A stretch of 64,000 bases of DNA from JACPUX01 sp964517465 (GTDB taxonomy: Bacteria > Pseudomonadota > Gammaproteobacteria > Burkholderiales > Casimicrobiaceae): positions 1 through 64,000 of the forward strand of contig CAZFEK010000005.1 in NCBI GenBank assembly GCA_964517465.1, written 5' to 3'. The position numbers were made by a program, and so were the translations under genes. The notes under the pieces are model-generated. The model did not search any database, was not told the origin of the DNA, and worked only from the letters and a program-made list of their open reading frames with translations. Positions 33,791 to 41,703 of this stretch are shown here, piece by piece (position 1 is the stretch's first letter; each line of letters begins with the position of its first letter).

Positions 33791-34018
33791 ATGCAATACG
33801 ACAAGGAAATCGATCTGCGCGGACTGAACTGTCCCCTGCCTATCGTCAAGACCAAGAAGCAGTTGAGCGAGCTGGGCAGCGGGCAGGTGCTGAAAGTAGT
33901 CACCAGCGACCCGGGTTCGATGCGCGACATGCAGGCGTTTACCAAAGCGACGCGCAACGAATTGTTGTCTTCGGAGGAAGTGAACGCCGAGTACGTGTTC
34001 TTCATTCGCAAGTCCTGA
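33791..34018 (+). CDS. tusA: TusA-family sulfur carrier protein
   Basis: A 75-aa small cytoplasmic sulfur carrier. LRGLNCPLPIVKTKKQL contains the CPxP motif whose Cys carries a persulfide. In sulfur oxidisers with rDsr, TusA brings sulfane sulfur to DsrEFH and DsrC. It lies 108 bp upstream of a DsrE2-like gene, the usual partner, but no rhodanese gene accompanies them here. ATG 33791 is taken over the TTG one codon earlier. Confidence 0.93.
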   Translation: MQYDKEIDLRGLNCPLPIVKTKKQLSELGSGQVLKVVTSDPGSMRDMQAFTKATRNELLSSEEVNAEYVFFIRKS

Positions 34019-34021
34019 ATT

Positions 34022-34077
34022 CCCGCCTGCAGGCCTTACCTCGCGGTATCGCCGGGCGGGGGCGGGGTGTTTTTTTC
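34022..34077 (+). terminator. Possible terminator after tusA
   Basis: CCCGCC at 34022 can pair with GGCGGG at 34055-34060 and a run of T residues follows at about 34069-34077. The loop is long and the stem short, so this is a weak call. Confidence 0.3.
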
Positions 34078-34126
34078 TCGATTGGGGCGACGAGGCGGCT
34101 GAGCCACCCGCCGCGGAGGAGCAAGG

Positions 34127-34600
34127 ATGTCCGATACCAAGCGCATGGCGCTGATCGCTACCAAGGGTACCCTCGACATGGCCTATCCACCCTTCATCCT
34201 CGCCTCGACGGCGGCGAGCCTGGGTTGGGAAGTGGGCATATTCTTCACTTTTTACGGTTTGCAGCTCCTGCGCAAGGATTTGAGCGGCATTCACATCTCG
34301 CCGCTGGCCAATCCGGCAATGCCGATGCCGGTTCCGATGCCCGTGCTGGTGCAAACGCTGCCGGGTATGGAAGCCATGGCGACCTCGATGATGAAAGGCA
34401 CATTAAAAAAGAAAGGCGTGGCTTCGCTGCAAGAGCTGCGCACCATTTGCCTGGAGTCGGAGGTAAAGCTCATTGCCTGCCAGATGACGGTGGACCTCTT
34501 CGACTTCCAGAAGAGCGATTTCATCGACGGCATCGACTATGGCGGGGCAGCGACTTTCCTGGAGTTTGCCGGCGACGCCGACGTCTCGCTTTTCATCTGA
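34127..34600 (+). CDS. DsrE2-like sulfur-trafficking protein
   Basis: A 157-aa DsrE/DsrF/DrsH-like family protein of the DsrE2 group. The proline- and methionine-rich stretch NPAMPMPVPMPVLV and the segment LIACQMTVDLFDF (candidate active Cys) are characteristic. DsrE2 proteins exchange sulfane sulfur with TusA on the way to the rDsr pathway; some are membrane bound, while this one looks soluble or weakly amphipathic. A strong GGAGGA ribosome site precedes the ATG. It is followed by the porin and sox genes. Confidence 0.85.
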   Translation: MSDTKRMALIATKGTLDMAYPPFILASTAASLGWEVGIFFTFYGLQLLRKDLSGIHISPLANPAMPMPVPMPVLVQTLPGMEAMATSMMKGTLKKKGVASLQELRTICLESEVKLIACQMTVDLFDFQKSDFIDGIDYGGAATFLEFAGDADVSLFI

Positions 34601-34667
34601 ATCGGCGCGGCTGCCCTTGCGGCAGAGTCCGCGCGCAAGCGTAGCAAACGAAAAAGGGGATCGAATC

Positions 34668-36185
34668 ATGAATCGAGCGGAAATCTTTGCCTTGTGCGCG
34701 GTGCTGGGCTTGGCTCCACCCCAGGCAGCCTGGGCCACCAACGGCATGAATCTGGAAGGCTACGGGCCGGTTGCCACCGGCATGGGCGGCGCATCCATGG
34801 CCTACGACAATGGCACTGCCGGCGTCATCAACAACCCGGCAACTCTCGGACTGATGGGCGAAGGAAGCCGCGTCGATCTTGCAGTCGGCTTTCTCGGACC
34901 GGATGTTTCCGCGTCCGCCATGGGCATGCGCTCCGATTCGCGGGGTGACGCCTACTACATGCCGGCCTTCGGCTTCATCGCCAAGCGCGGCTCTTTGGCA
35001 TGTGGCCTGGGTGTTTTCGCGCAGGGCGGTATGGGCACGGAATACGGCACCCGCTCCATTCTGAACGGCTACAACTCGGCCATGGGCAGCATGGGCGTGA
35101 ATGGCGTTCCCCTTAACCTGGGCGGCGACGGTTTGCCCGCCAACGAAAACCGTTCGGAAGTGGGCGTGGGCGCCTTGATCCTCCCCGTCGCTTTGAATGT
35201 CGGTCCCAATCTGACCCTCGGCGGCGCGCTCGATTACAAGTGGGCGGGGATGGATGTGATGATGCAAATGCCGGGTGTCGTCATGGCCGGGATGATGCAA
35301 CCCGGCGGCAGTCCGGTGGGCAGTATCAGCGGCGGCATGGCCATGGGTTTCGGTTTGGCGATGACGCCGGGCTCCGGCGGCCCTGGTGTGGCCATGCTGA
35401 GCGACCTCAATTGGGGGCAGTTCAAGTTCAGCAACAACAACGATTACACCGGGCGCGCCAATGGCACCGGCTGGGGCGGCCGGCTCGGATTGGTGTTCAA
35501 AGCCAGCCCCGAGTTGAGTTTGGGCGCGAGCTACCATCTCAAGTCGCAGCTTGCCGATCTGGAAGGCCGCGCCGATTTGGCGATGAACGTCAACATGATG
35601 AACGACGCGATGACCCACGTGCCGGTCAGCATCTCGGGAAAGATCGCCGTACACGACTTTCAGTGGCCTTCGATGTTCGGGCTGGGGCTCGCCTATCAAG
35701 CGGGCGGCAAATGGCTGATCGCGGCGGATTACCGGCGCATCAACTGGGCGGGCGTCATGGATAAATTCCGTATGACCTTCACCGCCGATCAGCAACAGAG
35801 TGACCCGAACGCGCAGGGCATTTTGCAGTTCATGGCCGCCAACGGCATTACCTCGGGCGATTTGACCGCCGTGCTGAACCAGAACTGGAAGAACCAGGAC
35901 GTCGTCCAGGCGGGGGTGTCCTACAAGGCGAGCGACGCCTTGACGCTGCGGGCCGGTTTCAATACCGCCAACAATCCGATTCCCAACGACACCGTGAACG
36001 CGCTGTTTCCGGCGACGGTGAAAACGCATTACACCGTCGGCTTCGGCTATGCCTTCAGCAAGGCTTCGGAAGTCAATTTTTCGGCAAGCTTCGCGCCGAA
36101 GAACACCGTGACTAACAACGGTGCCGGCATGGAGATCAGCCACAGTCAGTTCAATTGGCAGTTGATGTACACTCATCGCTTGTAG
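34668..36185 (+). CDS. FadL/OmpP1-type outer-membrane transport protein
   Basis: A 505-aa predicted beta-barrel porin. It has a signal peptide (cleavage near AAWA-TNG), the FadL-like N-terminal NPATLGLMG plug region, repeated amphipathic strands and a terminal aromatic-containing strand (LMYTHRL). Residues 195-243 form an unusual insert with 11 methionines. FadL-family channels take up hydrophobic molecules; next to sox genes an uptake role for sulfur species is possible but inferred. AAAAAGGGG lies upstream of the ATG. Confidence 0.83.
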   Translation: MNRAEIFALCAVLGLAPPQAAWATNGMNLEGYGPVATGMGGASMAYDNGTAGVINNPATLGLMGEGSRVDLAVGFLGPDVSASAMGMRSDSRGDAYYMPAFGFIAKRGSLACGLGVFAQGGMGTEYGTRSILNGYNSAMGSMGVNGVPLNLGGDGLPANENRSEVGVGALILPVALNVGPNLTLGGALDYKWAGMDVMMQMPGVVMAGMMQPGGSPVGSISGGMAMGFGLAMTPGSGGPGVAMLSDLNWGQFKFSNNNDYTGRANGTGWGGRLGLVFKASPELSLGASYHLKSQLADLEGRADLAMNVNMMNDAMTHVPVSISGKIAVHDFQWPSMFGLGLAYQAGGKWLIAADYRRINWAGVMDKFRMTFTADQQQSDPNAQGILQFMAANGITSGDLTAVLNQNWKNQDVVQAGVSYKASDALTLRAGFNTANNPIPNDTVNALFPATVKTHYTVGFGYAFSKASEVNFSASFAPKNTVTNNGAGMEISHSQFNWQLMYTHRL

Positions 36186-36313
36186 ATAGAGCCATGGCGC
36201 ATCCCTGCGCTGTTCTTGCCACTGCGCCCCTTGAGCTTGCCCCAGGGGCGCCGAAAGCGAGCGCCGGGTGCGCATTGCTCTGCTCGATGAAGCTCTCGAT
36301 TCTGGAGGACGAA

Positions 36314-36775
36314 ATGTTTTCGCAACGACGTCGTATCTTGCACTTTGGCGCCGGCGCCCTGCTGGCCGGATTGGCTGGTCTGGTGACGCCGCTGAGGGTG
36401 CTGGCTGCGGAATGGAAGAAATCTGCTTTCACCGCCAAGGAAGCCAAGGCGGCGCTTTCGGAGCTGGGCATCGGCAACTATGCCGAAAGCCGGGAAATCC
36501 TGGTGAAAGCGCCGGACATCGCCGAAAACGGGGCGGTGGTTCCCATCGAAATCACCAGCCTCCTGCCCAACACCAGCGAGATCATCGTAGTCGGCGAAAA
36601 GAATCTCGTGCCCTTGGTCGCCCGGTTCATGATCGGGCCCGGCATGGCGCCGGAGATTTCACTGCGCATGAAAATGGCCGAATCGGGCAAAGTGCGCGCC
36701 ATCGTGAAATCCGGCAGCAGCTATTACACCGCGGCCAAGGAAGTCAAAATCACGATCGGCGGCTGCGGCGGTTAG
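36314..36775 (+). CDS. soxY: Thiosulfate-binding carrier protein SoxY
   Basis: A 153-aa periplasmic carrier subunit. The C terminus ends GGCGG, whose Cys binds the substrate sulfane covalently on the swinging arm. The N terminus MFSQRRRILHFGAGAL is a twin-arginine signal, so the folded SoxYZ pair is exported by Tat. It is the first gene of soxYZ-XA-B. ATG 36314 with GGAGGA at 36304-36309 was chosen; an upstream in-frame extension lacks a ribosome site. Confidence 0.96.
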   Translation: MFSQRRRILHFGAGALLAGLAGLVTPLRVLAAEWKKSAFTAKEAKAALSELGIGNYAESREILVKAPDIAENGAVVPIEITSLLPNTSEIIVVGEKNLVPLVARFMIGPGMAPEISLRMKMAESGKVRAIVKSGSSYYTAAKEVKITIGGCGG

Positions 36776-36852
36776 CCGCCAAGGCCTCAGACTTTCATAT
36801 TCCCGGATCTTGGCCTATTGCTTTGCCGGCTTAGGCCAGAGGAGAAACGAAC

Positions 36853-37164
36853 ATGGCAGACTCGATCAAAGTTCGAGCACAGATGCAAGGCAGCGGCGCG
36901 GAAGTGCGGGTGCTGATCAATCACCCCATGGAGACCGGCGTGCGCAAAGACGAAAAAGGAGCGGTGGTGCCGGCGCATTACATCCAGACCCTGCGCATCA
37001 CGCACAACGGCAATACCCTCTTGGAGTCGCACTGGGGAGTGGGCATTTCGCAAAACCCCTACCTTCGGCTCAAACTCGCTTCGGCCAAGCCTGGCGACAA
37101 GATTGCGGTCGCGTGGGAAGACAACCTCGGTAAGAAAGACGCCACGGAGGTGACGGTGCAGTAG
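36853..37164 (+). CDS. soxZ: Thiosulfate-binding carrier partner SoxZ
   Basis: A 103-aa partner of SoxY with no signal peptide of its own, exported by hitch-hiking. Family features are RVLINHPMETG and HYIQTLRITHNGNTLLES. It is preceded by GAGGAGAAACG and lies 77 bp after soxY. Confidence 0.95.
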   Translation: MADSIKVRAQMQGSGAEVRVLINHPMETGVRKDEKGAVVPAHYIQTLRITHNGNTLLESHWGVGISQNPYLRLKLASAKPGDKIAVAWEDNLGKKDATEVTVQ

Positions 37165-37209
37165 GCAAGAAATGCCCCAACGAACAAGGCCGGGGCGGAA
37201 GGAGGAAAC

Positions 37210-38475
37210 ATGCGCAAATTACTCGGGGTGGGTCTCGCGCTCACCGCATTGGGTATACTCGGCGGTTGCCAGATTTTCAAGGAGTGGGGATCGAAGAGCG
37301 AAGCCCCTTTGGCGCTGGAGGGCTCGGCGGCGCCGACACCTTGGAAGCGATACACGGTCGAGCCGCTGGGCATACGCTGGCCGCAAACCGACTGGAAGAA
37401 CTTCAATAACCTCGTGCAGACGGTGTCGCCCCCGGTGGGTGCCATACCCAAGATCGAGGGCGCCCTTCCCGGCGACGCCGAAAAAGGAAAAAAACTCGTG
37501 GTCGACCGCAGCCGGGGCGGCGGTTGCATCACCTGCCACATCATGGGGAACACCGGCACACAGCCGGGCAATCCAGGGCCGGATCTTTCGCTCATCGGCG
37601 CGCAGCGCACACCGGAATGGCTATTCGCCCAGATCTGGGACGCGCGCCACACCAACCCGCAGAGCTTCATGCCGCCCTGGGGCACGCATGGTGTATTCAA
37701 TGTCGAGGAAGTACGCGATATGGTCGCCTTTCTGATGACGCTGAAGCAGCCCGCCGATTTCAAGAGCGACCACGAAAACCCCAACAAGCGGCCCGCGCCC
37801 GTGGAGACGCGACCCAATCTCGATCCGACCGAGAACCCGGCCGCTTTCGCCGCGGACAAGGGCGCGGCCGCCTTCCGCACCGCCGGTGCCAAAGGCAAGG
37901 CATGCAGCGACTGCCACAATGATCCGGCCCGAGAGTTCAAGACCTGGGGCGCGCAAATGCCGCGTTATGAGGCGCGGCTCGACAAGGTGTTGGGCGTGGA
38001 GGAATTCGTCACCCGCCACGCGCGCGCTACGACGGGTGCGGAACATTTGCTGCAGAGTGAAACCAATCTCGCCCTGGCGATCTACCTGCGGGCCTTGGCC
38101 AATGGGCAGCCCATCGCGGTCGATACCGCGAGCCCCGGCGCGGCGGCGGCCTTGGCTCGGGGACGGGCGCTGATGGACAAGAAAGTGGGGCAGCTCAATT
38201 TTTCCTGCCGCGATTGTCACGATCCGGAAAGAGGAGGTAACCATTGGTTCCGGGGCCAGTATGTCAGCGGCCTGCCCCATCTCTTGGGGCATTTCCCCAC
38301 CTGGCGCACGGCGCGGGGAGAGATTTGGGACATCCGCAAGCGCTTCCAGTGGTGTAACGTTTCGGTGCGGGCCAACGAGCTGCCGCCCGATGCGCGCGAG
38401 TACGGCGATATCGAACTGGCGCTCACGGCCATGAACGCCGGCCGCAAGCTCTCCGTACCGGGGATTCGCCATTGA
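37210..38475 (+). CDS. soxXA: Fused SoxX-SoxA cytochrome c, predicted lipoprotein
   Basis: A 421-aa fusion of the two subunits that oxidatively join thiosulfate to SoxY. Residues 1-20 are a lipoprotein signal ending ILGG-C20. Residues about 45-185 are SoxX, with heme motif CITCH (106-110) and a likely axial Met154 in SFMPPWG. Residues about 205-421 are SoxA, with CSDCH (232-236) and CRDCH (333-337). The catalytic cysteine-persulfide ligand is Cys382 in FQWCNVSVRA. This gives three hemes in one chain anchored to a membrane. Separate soxX and soxA genes are the usual state. GGAGG precedes the ATG. Confidence 0.92.
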   Translation: MRKLLGVGLALTALGILGGCQIFKEWGSKSEAPLALEGSAAPTPWKRYTVEPLGIRWPQTDWKNFNNLVQTVSPPVGAIPKIEGALPGDAEKGKKLVVDRSRGGGCITCHIMGNTGTQPGNPGPDLSLIGAQRTPEWLFAQIWDARHTNPQSFMPPWGTHGVFNVEEVRDMVAFLMTLKQPADFKSDHENPNKRPAPVETRPNLDPTENPAAFAADKGAAAFRTAGAKGKACSDCHNDPAREFKTWGAQMPRYEARLDKVLGVEEFVTRHARATTGAEHLLQSETNLALAIYLRALANGQPIAVDTASPGAAAALARGRALMDKKVGQLNFSCRDCHDPERGGNHWFRGQYVSGLPHLLGHFPTWRTARGEIWDIRKRFQWCNVSVRANELPPDAREYGDIELALTAMNAGRKLSVPGIRH

Positions 38476-38497
38476 CCCCAACCCCTGCCCAGGTTTG

Positions 38498-38570
38498 GTA
38501 GGAGCGGCCTTGGCCGCGAACGGCGGTCGCGGCAAGGCAGCGCCCCTTCGTGGGCAAGCCCGCTCCTGCC
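38498..38570. repeat. REP-like palindromic pair between soxXA and soxB
   Basis: A direct copy beginning GTAGGAGCGGC and ending GGCCGCGA (38498-38519) matches the copy at 13780 exactly. An inverted relative, CGTGGGCAAGCCCGCTCCTG, lies at 38549-38568. The pair sits in the 123-bp gap between two genes of the sox set and could form a hairpin in the mRNA. Confidence 0.75.
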
Positions 38571-38598
38571 AAGCGAAACCTCGGCGCGCGTTCGCACC

Positions 38599-40305
38599 AT
38601 GAATCGCCGCGAATTCCTCAACGTGCTCGCCGCGGCCGGCGCCTGTGGTCTCGACTGGCGCCACGCCAGCGCGGCGCAGGCCGAAAGCCGGCTCTACGAT
38701 CCGCCCCCGTTTGGCCAGGTCTCGCTGCTGCATTTCACCGACTGCCACGCGCAACTGCTCCCGAGCTACTACCGCGAGCCGTCGATGAACCTCGGCTCAG
38801 GCGCAGCGCGAGGGCGCCCACCGCATTTGGTGGGCGAGGCGCTGCTCAAACACTTCCAGCTCGCCGCGGATAGTCCCGAAGCGTACGCCTTCACCTTCCT
38901 CGACTTCGAGCGCGCAGCGCGGCGCTTTGGCAAGGTGGGCGGCTTCGCGCATCTGGCGACACTGGTGAAGCGGCTCAAAGCCTCGCGCCCGGGCGCCTTG
39001 CTGCTCGATGGCGGCGACACCTGGCAGGGTTCGGCGGTGTCGCTTTGGACCCAGGGGCGCGACATGATCGAAGCCGCCAAGCTCCTGGGCGTCGAGATCA
39101 TGACCGCGCACTGGGAATTCACCTACGGCGCGGCGCGGGTGCAGGAAGCGATCGCCAAAGAGCTTGCCGGGCGCATCGAGTTCCTGGCGCAGAACGTGAA
39201 GACCCAGGATTTCGGCGACCCGGTGTTCGCCGCGTCCACCCTGCGGCATGTGAATGGCGTGGCGGTGGGCATCGTCGGCCAGGCCTTTCCCTACACGCCC
39301 ATCGCCAATCCGCGCCACCTCATTCCCGATTGGACTTTCGGCATCAACGAAGACGACTTGCAAGCCGCGGTCAACGCCTTGCGCGGCAAGGGTGCGGCGG
39401 CGGTGGTGCTCTTGTCGCACAACGGCATGGACGTGGACATGAAGCTTGCCTCGCGCCTGCGCGGCATCGACGCCATCCTCGGCGGCCATACGCACGACGG
39501 CTTGCCGCGCGCGATGGTGGTGGACAACCCGAGCGGCAAGACCGTGGTCACCAACGCCGGCTCCAATGGCAAGTACCTGGGTGTGCTGGATCTCGAAGTG
39601 AAAGGCAAAGCCGTCAGCGACTTCCGCTACCGTCTGCTGCCGGTGTTCTCCGACCTGCTGCCCGCCGATGCCGCCATGAGCGCGTTGATCGACAAGACCC
39701 GCGCGCCCCATCGCGCCAAACTCGAAGAACCGCTGGCGCGCACCGAAGGTTTGCTCTATCGGCGCGGCAACTTCAACGGCTCCTGGGACCAGTTGATCCT
39801 CGACGCCCTGATGGCCGAAAAAGACGCCCCCATCGCGTTTTCACCGGGCTTTCGCTGGGGCACCACGCTGCTGCCCAACAGCACCATCACCATGGACGAT
39901 CTGCTCAGTCAGACCGCCATCACTTACCCCCACACCACGGTCACCGAAATGAGCGGGGCGACCATCAAGACCATTCTGGAAGACGTCGCCGACAACCTCT
40001 TCAACCCCGACCCCTACTACCAGCAAGGCGGCGACATGGTGCGCGTGGGCGGGCTCAAGTACCGCTGCCAGCCGCACGCCGCCATGGGCAGGCGCATCAG
40101 CGACATGCAGCTCGCGGGAAAGCCCATCGAAGCCGACAAGACCTACCGCGTGGCCGGCTGGGCGCCGGTGGCACCGGGAGCGCGGGGCGAACCAATCTGG
40201 GAACTCGTTGCCCGCTGGCTGCGCACGCAAAAAACCCTCGCGGCGCGCAGGCCCAACCTGCCGGAGCTCGTGGGCGTGGCGGGGGATGCCGGGTGGGCGA
40301 GGTGA
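38599..40305 (+). CDS. soxB: Thiosulfohydrolase SoxB
   Basis: A 568-aa periplasmic dimanganese hydrolase that releases sulfate from S-sulfonated SoxY. The Tat signal is MNRREFLNVLAAAG. Metal-site motifs are HFTDCHAQ, LLDGGDTWQGS, LSHNGMD and GGHTHDG, all in 5'-nucleotidase-like order. Length is normal. No soxCD follows, so the sulfane left on SoxY is not oxidised by sulfane dehydrogenase and presumably becomes stored sulfur for the Dsr route. The start lacks a clear ribosome site. Confidence 0.96.
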   Translation: MNRREFLNVLAAAGACGLDWRHASAAQAESRLYDPPPFGQVSLLHFTDCHAQLLPSYYREPSMNLGSGAARGRPPHLVGEALLKHFQLAADSPEAYAFTFLDFERAARRFGKVGGFAHLATLVKRLKASRPGALLLDGGDTWQGSAVSLWTQGRDMIEAAKLLGVEIMTAHWEFTYGAARVQEAIAKELAGRIEFLAQNVKTQDFGDPVFAASTLRHVNGVAVGIVGQAFPYTPIANPRHLIPDWTFGINEDDLQAAVNALRGKGAAAVVLLSHNGMDVDMKLASRLRGIDAILGGHTHDGLPRAMVVDNPSGKTVVTNAGSNGKYLGVLDLEVKGKAVSDFRYRLLPVFSDLLPADAAMSALIDKTRAPHRAKLEEPLARTEGLLYRRGNFNGSWDQLILDALMAEKDAPIAFSPGFRWGTTLLPNSTITMDDLLSQTAITYPHTTVTEMSGATIKTILEDVADNLFNPDPYYQQGGDMVRVGGLKYRCQPHAAMGRRISDMQLAGKPIEADKTYRVAGWAPVAPGARGEPIWELVARWLRTQKTLAARRPNLPELVGVAGDAGWAR

Positions 40306-40409
40306 GGCAAGCGCAGCCGCGGCGCTGACGAAGCAGGATCGCCGGCGCGATACGGCATCGGTGTCGAGCGGGGCCGAACGGCGTACAGTCACAGCTGCGA
40401 GGCCGAGCG

Positions 40410-41219
40410 ATGACCCTCCCACTGCCCACGATCTTCATCTCCCACGGCGCGCCAAGCTTCGCGCTGGAGCCAGGCATCGCCGGCGCGCGCCTCGCAGACT
40501 TGGGCAAAACGCTGCCACGGCCCCAGGCCGTGGTGGTGATCTCGCCGCATTGGCAAACGCCAGGCATCGCAGTCACCGCGGCGGCGGCCCCGGCGACCTT
40601 GCACGACTTCGCCGGTTTTGGCGCCGCGCTGGAGCAATTGCGCTACGCCGCGCCGGGCGACCCCGAACTCGCTGCCGAAGTGGCCACGCTCCTCGAGGCG
40701 GCGGGCTGGCCTGCGCGGCTTGACCCGCAACGCGGTCGCGATCATGGCGTTTGGGTGCCGCTGCTACACCTTTACCCCGCGGCCGATCTGCCGGTGATTC
40801 AAGTCTCCATGCCCCTGCGGCTCGATGCCAAGGGCGCCTGGGCGCTGGGCACGGCGCTCTCCCCGCTGACCCGACGCGGGGTGCTGCTCATCGGTTCAGG
40901 CAGCCTTACCCACAACCTTTATGAACTCCAGCCCGATCACCTGGAGCCCCAAGCCTATGTCGCCGAATTCGCCGCCTGGGTGCGGGACGCCCTGCGGCAC
41001 GCCGACCGCGAGCGTCTGCTCGACACGCTGCGCTTGGCGCCGCATGCCACGCGCGCCCACCCCACGCCGGAACACTTCCTGCCCCTCATCCTTGCCGCCG
41101 GCGCGGCCCGCCTGGGCGAGACGGGCGGGGCCGCCAGCGCGCAGGTGCTACCCGGGGAGGTCATGCATGGGGTGCTGGCCATGGAGGGGTATCTGTTTGC
41201 CAACTCATCGGTGACTTGA
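40410..41219 (+). CDS. Class III extradiol dioxygenase-family protein (DODA/YgiD type)
   Basis: A 269-aa LigB-superfamily protein. Metal ligands are suggested by ISHGAPS, VISPHWQTPG, DHGVWVPL and the late HGVLAMEGYLF region. Such enzymes cleave catechol-like rings (DOPA dioxygenase family); the substrate here is unknown and no aromatic pathway genes are nearby. It lies downstream of soxB but its relation to sulfur metabolism is not evident. Confidence 0.85.
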   Translation: MTLPLPTIFISHGAPSFALEPGIAGARLADLGKTLPRPQAVVVISPHWQTPGIAVTAAAAPATLHDFAGFGAALEQLRYAAPGDPELAAEVATLLEAAGWPARLDPQRGRDHGVWVPLLHLYPAADLPVIQVSMPLRLDAKGAWALGTALSPLTRRGVLLIGSGSLTHNLYELQPDHLEPQAYVAEFAAWVRDALRHADRERLLDTLRLAPHATRAHPTPEHFLPLILAAGAARLGETGGAASAQVLPGEVMHGVLAMEGYLFANSSVT

Positions 41220-41290
41220 GGCTCTGTATTGGCGCGCGGCGGTTTCGTCGATGGCGTCGACGAAGAGGCCGCAGTCGAAACCTTCCCAGT
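41220..41290 (-). pseudogene. Possible remnant of a GNAT toxin gene
   Basis: Overlapping the antitoxin stop, one minus frame reads HDWEGFDCGLFVDAIDETAARQYRA and ends at a stop. The HD..GFDCG portion resembles the first strand of GNAT toxins that normally follow DUF1778 antitoxins. No acetyl-CoA-binding motif remains. This is tentative. Confidence 0.35.
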
Positions 41291-41601
41291 CATGGGCGCC
41301 AGGCAAAGCTTGAATCAACATCGCTGCGCTGGGCCTTTCGGTAGCGCTTGAGTGCGGACTTCAATTGGGCGTACGGTTCGCTTGGCTTACCTAGCAGATC
41401 GAGCAGCCAATTCCAGTCCCGAGGCGAGAGCCGTATCACCTCTTCGCGCTCGACGACTGCCTGTGCCTCCTTGAGCGCGGCCTGCACGAGAAACTGGCTG
41501 ACCGTGGCGCCCGAAAGCTCGGCGGCGCGGCCAAGAGTTTCATGAACTTTGCGCGGGACGCGGACGCCAATGCGACGCAGCTTGAACTTGGCTGCTTCCA
41601 T
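41290..41601 (-). CDS. DUF1778/TacA-type antitoxin
   Basis: A 103-aa ribbon-helix-helix protein. The segment RIGVRVPRKVHETLGRAAELSGATVSQFL fits the RHH DNA-binding fold, and the tail EVIRLSPRDWNWLLDLLGKPSEPYAQL matches the toxin-wrapping part of DUF1778 antitoxins. These normally pair with a GNAT toxin that acetylates aminoacyl-tRNA, but only a vestige follows here, so it looks orphaned. AAGGAG precedes ATG at 41601. Confidence 0.8.
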   Translation of the reverse strand: MEAAKFKLRRIGVRVPRKVHETLGRAAELSGATVSQFLVQAALKEAQAVVEREEVIRLSPRDWNWLLDLLGKPSEPYAQLKSALKRYRKAQRSDVDSSFAWRP

Positions 41602-41703
41602 AAGCGACTCCTTGGTCCGGACTGACCTTGTAGATCATCGATGCCGAGATGACGCCATGACCACCAGACGCCTTCCGGGGCAGGCTTCCAAAACGGCGCT
41701 CGA

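Noticed and set aside
34593..36275. Minus-strand frame of 560 codons opposite the FadL-type porin
   Set aside because: His- and Gln-rich composition typical of an antisense shadow; the plus strand has a signal peptide and barrel strands.
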